DNA of 64,000 bases from Streptomyces albireticuli (GTDB lineage Bacteria; Actinomycetota; Actinomycetes; Streptomycetales; Streptomycetaceae), in the NCBI RefSeq assembly GCF_002192455.1, contig NZ_CP021744.1, positions 744,001 to 808,000 on the forward strand. Reading direction: 5' to 3'. A program made the translations under genes and the position numbers. Below, piece by piece: positions 59,858 through 64,000 of the stretch. Under the pieces are notes generated by a model that was not told the origin of the DNA, searched no databases, and saw only the letters and a list, made by a program, of their open reading frames with translations. Position 1 is the stretch's first letter; each line of letters starts with the position of its first letter.

Positions 59858-60021
59858 TGTCAACTCCCCCGATGCGGTGATGATGCGTTGCTATGAGACG
59901 GCGGCGCACGGCGGCCGGTTGCGGCAGCCCGCGAGTGCGCCCGGCGCGTGAGGGCACGCGGCGGCTCCCGCGGGAGCGCGAGCGCTCATGGCCGGCTCCG
60001 CTCCGCTCTCGAAGCACGCGC

Positions 60022-60070
60022 GGAGGCCTCGGAGCCGCATGGAGGCCTCGGAGCCGCACGGAGGCCTCGG
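60022..60070 (+). repeat. 19-bp tandem repeat (2.6 copies)
   Basis: GGAGGCCTCGGAGCCGCAT (60022-60040) is followed by a copy with one change (60041-60059) and a partial copy GGAGGCCTCGG (60060-60070). It ends 34 bases before the flavin monooxygenase start, so it lies in its promoter or leader. Each unit contains the palindrome GAGGCCTC. It may bind a regulator or be a slippage product. Confidence 0.8.
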
Positions 60071-60104
60071 GAAGAGATCTTCCACCCGCCTAGTTAGTAG
60101 AAGC

Positions 60105-61208
60105 ATGAACAATGCTGTGGTGCGTGAGCGCGAGGTGGACGTCCTGGTGATCGGCGCCGGGCAGGCGGGCCTCTCCAGCGCCTACCACCTGCGCCGGGCG
60201 GGGTACGAGCCGGACCGTGACTTCGTCGTCCTGGACCACGCGCCGGCGCCGGGCGGGGCCTGGCAGTTCCGCTGGCCCTCGCTCACCTACGGCAAGGTGC
60301 ACGGCATGCACGCCCTGCCCGGCATGGAGCTGACCGGGGCCGACGACACCCGGCCCTCCTCCGAAGTGATCAGCGCGTACTTCGCCGAGTACGAGCACGC
60401 CTTCGACCTGCGCGTACGCCGCCCCGTGGGAGTGCGTGCCGTGCGCGAGGGCGACGGGGGCCGGCTCCTCGTCGAGACCTCCGAGGGGGTGTGGTCGGCC
60501 CGTGCGCTGATCAACGCCACCGGCACCTGGGACCGCCCCTTCTGGCCCCGCTACCCCGGCCAGGAGACCTTCCGCGGCCGCCAGCTGCACACCGCGAACT
60601 ACCCCGGGCCCTGGGAGTTCGCCGGGCAGCGGGTGATCGTCGTGGGCGGTGGCACCTCCGGTGTGCAGCACCTGATGGAGATCGCCGAAGCCGGAGCGGA
60701 GACGACCTGGGTGACACGCCGGCCGCCCGCCTTCCGCGAGGGCCCCTTCGACGAGGACCGGGGACGGAACGCGGTGGCCCTCGTGGAGGAGCGGGTGCGC
60801 CAGGGGCTGCCGCCGCAGAGCGTGGTGTCCGTGACCGGGCTGCCGATGACGGCGGCCATGGAGCGGGCCCGCGCCGCGGGCGTGCTCGTCCGCCGGCCGA
60901 TGTTCGACCGCGTCACCCCGGACGGGGTGGAGTGGGCGGACGGCACCTCGGTGGACGCCGACGTCATCCTCTGGGCCACCGGCTTCCGGGCCGTGATCGA
61001 CCACTTGGCGCCGCTGAGGCTGCGCGAGCCCGGCGGCGGCATCCGCGTCGAGGGCACGCGCGCGGTCCGCGACCCCCGCGTCCACCTGGTCGGCTACGGA
61101 CCGTCGGCGAGCACCATCGGGGCCAACAGGGCGGGCCGCGGCGCGGTACGCGAGATCAAGGCACTCCTGGGCGCCTCCACCGGCGCCCTCCTGCCGGCAC
61201 CGGCCTGA
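60105..61208 (+). CDS. FAD-dependent monooxygenase/oxidoreductase (CzcO/FMO-like)
   Basis: A 367-residue flavoprotein with two Rossmann motifs: VLVIGAGQAGLSSAYHL (FAD) and VIVVGGGTSGVQHLMEIAE (NADPH), plus WATGFRAVIDHLAPL near the C-terminus. It belongs to the class B-like flavin monooxygenases (ArsO/CzcO/YUCCA type), substrate unknown. The BVMO fingerprint is absent. The start at 60105 has only a weak AGAAG upstream, and TAGTTAG 15 bases before it may be a -10 box, so the message could be nearly leaderless. Confidence 0.87.
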   Translation: MNNAVVREREVDVLVIGAGQAGLSSAYHLRRAGYEPDRDFVVLDHAPAPGGAWQFRWPSLTYGKVHGMHALPGMELTGADDTRPSSEVISAYFAEYEHAFDLRVRRPVGVRAVREGDGGRLLVETSEGVWSARALINATGTWDRPFWPRYPGQETFRGRQLHTANYPGPWEFAGQRVIVVGGGTSGVQHLMEIAEAGAETTWVTRRPPAFREGPFDEDRGRNAVALVEERVRQGLPPQSVVSVTGLPMTAAMERARAAGVLVRRPMFDRVTPDGVEWADGTSVDADVILWATGFRAVIDHLAPLRLREPGGGIRVEGTRAVRDPRVHLVGYGPSASTIGANRAGRGAVREIKALLGASTGALLPAPA

Positions 61209-61244
61209 CCGCCCTCGCCATGGGCGGCACGGACGGCCCGTCCC

Positions 61245-61264
61245 ACCGGTGACCGGTCACCGGT
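61245..61264. promoter_or_regulatory. 20-bp perfect palindrome upstream of lutA
   Basis: ACCGGTGACCGGTCACCGGT is a perfect palindrome built from overlapping ACCGGT hexamers, 37 bases after the flavin monooxygenase stop and 86 bases before lutA. With no T run and good position it may be an operator of the lactate-utilisation operon (often under a GntR-type regulator), or a terminator hairpin of the upstream gene. Undecided. Confidence 0.5.
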
Positions 61265-61349
61265 CCTTCCCAGCGGTCGGCCGCTGCGGCAGTATGAGGC
61301 GCGGATGATCACTATCGGCGCCCCGGCTGTCGGGCCGTGAGGAGGAGTC

Positions 61350-62102
61350 ATGCGCGTGGGCCTTTTCGTCACCTGCGTCAACGACTCGCTCTACCCCCGC
61401 ACGGGCCGGGCCGTGGTGGCCCTGCTGGAACGGCTCGGTGTCCAGGTCGACTTCCCCATGGCGCAGAGCTGCTGCGGTCAGCCGATGTTCAACACCGGCT
61501 ACCGGCACCAGACCGAGCCGCTCGTGCGCCGGTACGCGGCGGCCTTCCGCGACCACGACCACATCGTCGCCCCGTCCGGGTCGTGCGCCGCCATGGTCCG
61601 GGACAACTACCCGAGGATCGGGGCCAGGGCCGAGGCCGAGGGACGGGGCACGGAGCTGTCCGAGGCCGCCGCGAGCGTGGTGCCCAAGACCTACGAACTC
61701 ACCGAATTCCTCGTCGACGTGCTGGGCGTGACGGACGTCGGCGCGTACTTCCCTCATACGGTCACCTACCACCCCACGTGTCATGGGCTACGGGTACTGG
61801 GCCTCGGCGACCGGCCCCGGCGGCTGCTGGAGCGGGTCGAGGGGCTGGAACTGCGGGAGCTGGAGGGGGCGGAGGAGTGCTGCGGCTTCGGCGGCACCTT
61901 CGCGGTGAAGAACCCGGCCGTGTCCTCCGCGATGGGCTCCGACAAATCCCGGGCCATCGCCCGGACCGGCGCCGAGGCCGTCTGCACGGTCGACAACTCC
62001 TGTCTGATGCACATCGGCGGCGTCCTCGCCCGGGAGGGCTCGCCCGTGCGCCCCGTGCACATCGCCGAGATCCTCGCCGGCACGAAGGACCCGGCCCGAT
62101 GA
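61350..62102 (+). CDS. lutA: Lactate utilisation protein A (CCG-domain Fe-S protein)
   Basis: A 250-residue protein with two CCG domains: VDFPMAQSCCGQPMFNTGY and GAEECCGFGGTFAVKNPAVS, preceded by MRVGLFVTCVNDSLYPRTG. The Cys residues bind Fe-S clusters. In Bacillus LutA, LutB and LutC together oxidise L-lactate to pyruvate. GGAGGAG stands before the ATG. The stop overlaps lutB as ATGA. Confidence 0.95.
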   Translation: MRVGLFVTCVNDSLYPRTGRAVVALLERLGVQVDFPMAQSCCGQPMFNTGYRHQTEPLVRRYAAAFRDHDHIVAPSGSCAAMVRDNYPRIGARAEAEGRGTELSEAAASVVPKTYELTEFLVDVLGVTDVGAYFPHTVTYHPTCHGLRVLGLGDRPRRLLERVEGLELRELEGAEECCGFGGTFAVKNPAVSSAMGSDKSRAIARTGAEAVCTVDNSCLMHIGGVLAREGSPVRPVHIAEILAGTKDPAR

Positions 62103-63619
62103 GCCGCGACGGAGCGAGGGCCCCGCGGGGCGGGGCGGGCTTCCCGCAGGGCGGGGCCACGTACCTCGGTATGCCCGCCTTCCCCCAGGCCGCCGACGCC
62201 GCCACCCGCGACGGCCGGCTGCGCGCCAATCTCCGCCACGCGACGCACACCATCCGCGCCAAGCGCGCCCGGGCGGTCGCCGAACTGGACGACTGGGCAC
62301 GGCTGCGGGAGGCCGGCGCCGCGATCAAGGACCGCACCCTGCGCCATCTCGACCACCACCTCGTCCGGCTGGAGGAAGCCGTGACACGGGCCGGGGGCAC
62401 CGTCCACTGGGCCGCCGACGCCGCCGAGGCGAACCGCATCGTCACCGATCTCGTACGGGCCACCGGCGAGCACGAGGTGGTCAAGGTCAAGTCCATGGCC
62501 ACGCAGGAGATCGGGCTCAATGAGGCCCTCGCGGAGGCCGGTATCCGGGCGTACGAGACCGACCTGGCCGAACTGATCGTGCAACTGGGCGACGACCTCC
62601 CCTCGCACATCCTCGTCCCCGCCATCCACCGCAACCGCGGCGAGATCCGCGACATCTTCCGGGACCGGATGGCGAGCTGGGGGCGCCCGGCCCCCGAAGG
62701 GCTGACCGACCGGCCCGCCGAACTGGCCGAAGCCGCGAGGCAGCACCTGCGGGAGAAGTTCCTCCGTGCCAAGGTCGGGGTGTCCGGCGCCAACTTCATG
62801 GTCGCCGAGACGGGCACCCTCGTCGTGGTCGAGTCCGAGGGCAACGGCCGTATGTGCCTGACACTCCCCGAGACGCTGATCTCCGTCGTCGGTATCGAGA
62901 AGACCGTGCCCACCTGGCGGGACCTGGAGGTCTTCCTCCAACTGCTGCCCCGCTCCTCGACGGCCGAGCGGATGAACCCGTACACGTCGATGTGGACGGG
63001 CACCGCCGACGGCGACGGGCCCCGCGTCTTCCATCTGGTGCTGCTCGACAACGGGCGCACCGACACCCTCGCCGACGAGGTCGGCCGCCAGGCGCTGCGC
63101 TGCATCCGCTGCTCGGCCTGTCTCAACGTCTGCCCCGTGTACGAGCGGGCCGGGGGCCACGCGTACGGCTCGCCGTACCCCGGGCCGATCGGGGCGATCC
63201 TCACTCCCCAGCTGCGCGGTCTCTCCTCCCCGCTGGAGGAGTCCCTTCCGTACGCCTCCTCGCTGTGCGGCGCCTGCTTCGAGGTCTGTCCCGTCGCCAT
63301 CGACATCCCGGAGGTGCTCGTCCACCTGCGGGAGCGGGTGGCGGAAGGCGGTGAGGTGACGGTCCGCGGGACACGCACGGTCATCAGGCCCGCGAAGGGG
63401 CACGCCACCGAACGGGCCGCGATGCGGGCCGCCCGCTGGGCCTTCGACCACCCGGGCGCGCTCCGCCGCGGCCAGCGGATCCTCGCCCGGACCCGCCGGC
63501 TCCAGCCGCGGCGGCTCCCGGGGCCGGGCCGCGCCTGGACGGACACCCGCGAGCTGCCCGCCGTCCCCGCGGAGTCGTTCCGCGACTGGTGGGCCCGCAC
63601 CCGTGGCGGCACCGCGTGA
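62099..63619 (+). CDS. lutB: Lactate utilisation protein B (Fe-S oxidoreductase)
   Basis: A 506-residue protein. The N-terminal LUD domain includes KVKSMATQEIGLNEALAEAGIRAYETDLAELIVQLGDDLPSHI and VGVSGANFMVAETGTLVVVESEGNGRM. Two [4Fe-4S] motifs follow: CIRCSACLNVCPVY and CGACFEVCPVAIDIP. It is the electron-transfer core of the LutABC complex. I take the ATG at 62099 (MSRDGARAPR), which overlaps the lutA stop. Its stop overlaps lutC as GTGA. Confidence 0.96.
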   Translation: MSRDGARAPRGGAGFPQGGATYLGMPAFPQAADAATRDGRLRANLRHATHTIRAKRARAVAELDDWARLREAGAAIKDRTLRHLDHHLVRLEEAVTRAGGTVHWAADAAEANRIVTDLVRATGEHEVVKVKSMATQEIGLNEALAEAGIRAYETDLAELIVQLGDDLPSHILVPAIHRNRGEIRDIFRDRMASWGRPAPEGLTDRPAELAEAARQHLREKFLRAKVGVSGANFMVAETGTLVVVESEGNGRMCLTLPETLISVVGIEKTVPTWRDLEVFLQLLPRSSTAERMNPYTSMWTGTADGDGPRVFHLVLLDNGRTDTLADEVGRQALRCIRCSACLNVCPVYERAGGHAYGSPYPGPIGAILTPQLRGLSSPLEESLPYASSLCGACFEVCPVAIDIPEVLVHLRERVAEGGEVTVRGTRTVIRPAKGHATERAAMRAARWAFDHPGALRRGQRILARTRRLQPRRLPGPGRAWTDTRELPAVPAESFRDWWARTRGGTA

Positions 63620-64000
63620 ACAGCGACGGCGTGAACGGCGGCGGCACGAGCAGGGAGCGGGTCCTGGGACGGGTGCGCCGTGCCCTGGCCGACGTGCCAC
63701 GGGACGAGCGCCCGGAGGACCACCCGGTGACGCGCGACTATCTGCGGGTCCATGGCGAGCGGACCCCCGCGGAGTCCCTCGACCTCCTCGCCGAGAACCT
63801 CGCGGACTACCGTGCCCACGTCCACCGTGTGGACGCCCCCGGCCTGCCCGCCCTCCTCGCCCGGCTGCTCGCGGAGCGCGGCGCCCGCCGCGTGGTCGTA
63901 CCCGCCGGGCTGCCCCGCGCATGGCTCCAGGACGCCCCGGTGGACATGCTGTCGGACACCCCCGCGCTGACGCCGAGCGAGCTGGACCGGGTGGACAGCG
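63616..64000 (+). CDS. lutC: Lactate utilisation protein C (cut by window end)
   Basis: The first ~128 residues of a LUD-domain protein: (V)NSDGVNGGGTSRERVLGRVRRALADVP, LDLLAENLADYRAHVHRV, LLAERGARRVVVPAGLPRAWL. The gene order lutA-lutB-lutC and the GTGA overlap with lutB identify it. The remaining part lies beyond the window. Confidence 0.9.
   Translation, partial: MNSDGVNGGGTSRERVLGRVRRALADVPRDERPEDHPVTRDYLRVHGERTPAESLDLLAENLADYRAHVHRVDAPGLPALLARLLAERGARRVVVPAGLPRAWLQDAPVDMLSDTPALTPSELDRVDS

Noticed and set aside
60022..60070. Possible CRISPR repeat
   Set aside because: The units are adjacent with no spacers and only 2.6 copies; a simple tandem repeat.
61762..63922. Two minus-strand frames of about 700 codons opposite lutA/lutB
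   Set aside because: The plus strand encodes lutA and lutB with intact motifs; the opposite frames are low-complexity shadows.

Overview
The window is high-GC DNA with strong third-position GC bias, many GTG starts, ATGA/GTGA gene overlaps and rare TTA codons. Together with an actinorhodin-like type II polyketide synthase and a SARP activator this points to Streptomyces or a very close actinomycete. No rRNA, tRNA, CRISPR array, prophage or insertion sequence was seen.

Layout. 1-11 kb is mostly core-type: etfB-etfA, a flavin reductase behind a short HIDLL-type leader peptide, a thioredoxin, a PlsC-type acyltransferase, a lyase/SDR/DUF6421 operon, a polar amino-acid ABC transporter closed by a 20-bp-arm terminator, a GNAT and a VOC protein. 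About 11-33.3 kb is a type II PKS cluster: ketoreductase, KS-alpha, chain-length factor, ACP, didomain aromatase/cyclase and metallo-beta-lactamase-fold cyclase, all in actinorhodin order and style. It also has an unusual tailoring set: a secreted DUF5602-like protein, an ActVB-like flavin reductase, an HAPMO-type Baeyer-Villiger monooxygenase, a berberine-bridge-type oxidase with two FAD-linking residues, two DUF6081-like paralogues, an HSL-type hydrolase, an MDR reductase, a lipocalin-like protein, a WrbA-type quinone reductase and an ActVA-5-like hydroxylase. A TetR repressor and a SARP activator flank the right side. Tandem heptamers with 11-bp spacing of the kind SARPs bind lie upstream of four of its transcription units, in the matching orientation, and the SARP gene carries a TTA (bldA) codon.

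33.3-34.5 kb holds no recognisable gene and looks like the cluster edge. 34.5-46.5 kb is accessory: a DUF5134-like membrane protein, M56 peptidase, PAP2 phosphatase, TPR protein, methyltransferase, an ECF sigma factor followed by a twice-frameshifted CU044_5270-type gene, a TTA-containing P450, a secreted beta-propeller, wreckage of a diaminobutyrate aminotransferase/decarboxylase pair, pirin, TetR and GNAT. 46.5-64 kb returns to core-type genes: FprA-like ferredoxin reductase, ArsR repressor divergent from an Old Yellow Enzyme with two palindromic operators between them, ung, a BadF-type kinase, a CbiX-like chelatase, lactonase, FUSC transporter divergent from an Lrp regulator, a D,D-carboxypeptidase, YjbQ, a flavin monooxygenase and lutABC (lutC cut by the window end).

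How it fits together (inference). The minimal PKS should make an actinorhodin-length (octaketide) aromatic chain, reduced by the KR and closed by the two cyclases. The ActVA-5/ActVB pair would hydroxylate it, and the BVMO and flavin oxidase would then reshape the skeleton. Cluster expression would be gated by bldA and the SARP, with WrbA under TetR control. Three single-base losses in G/C runs (one aldo/keto reductase, two in the CU044_5270 gene) are either recent pseudogenisation or homopolymer sequencing errors.
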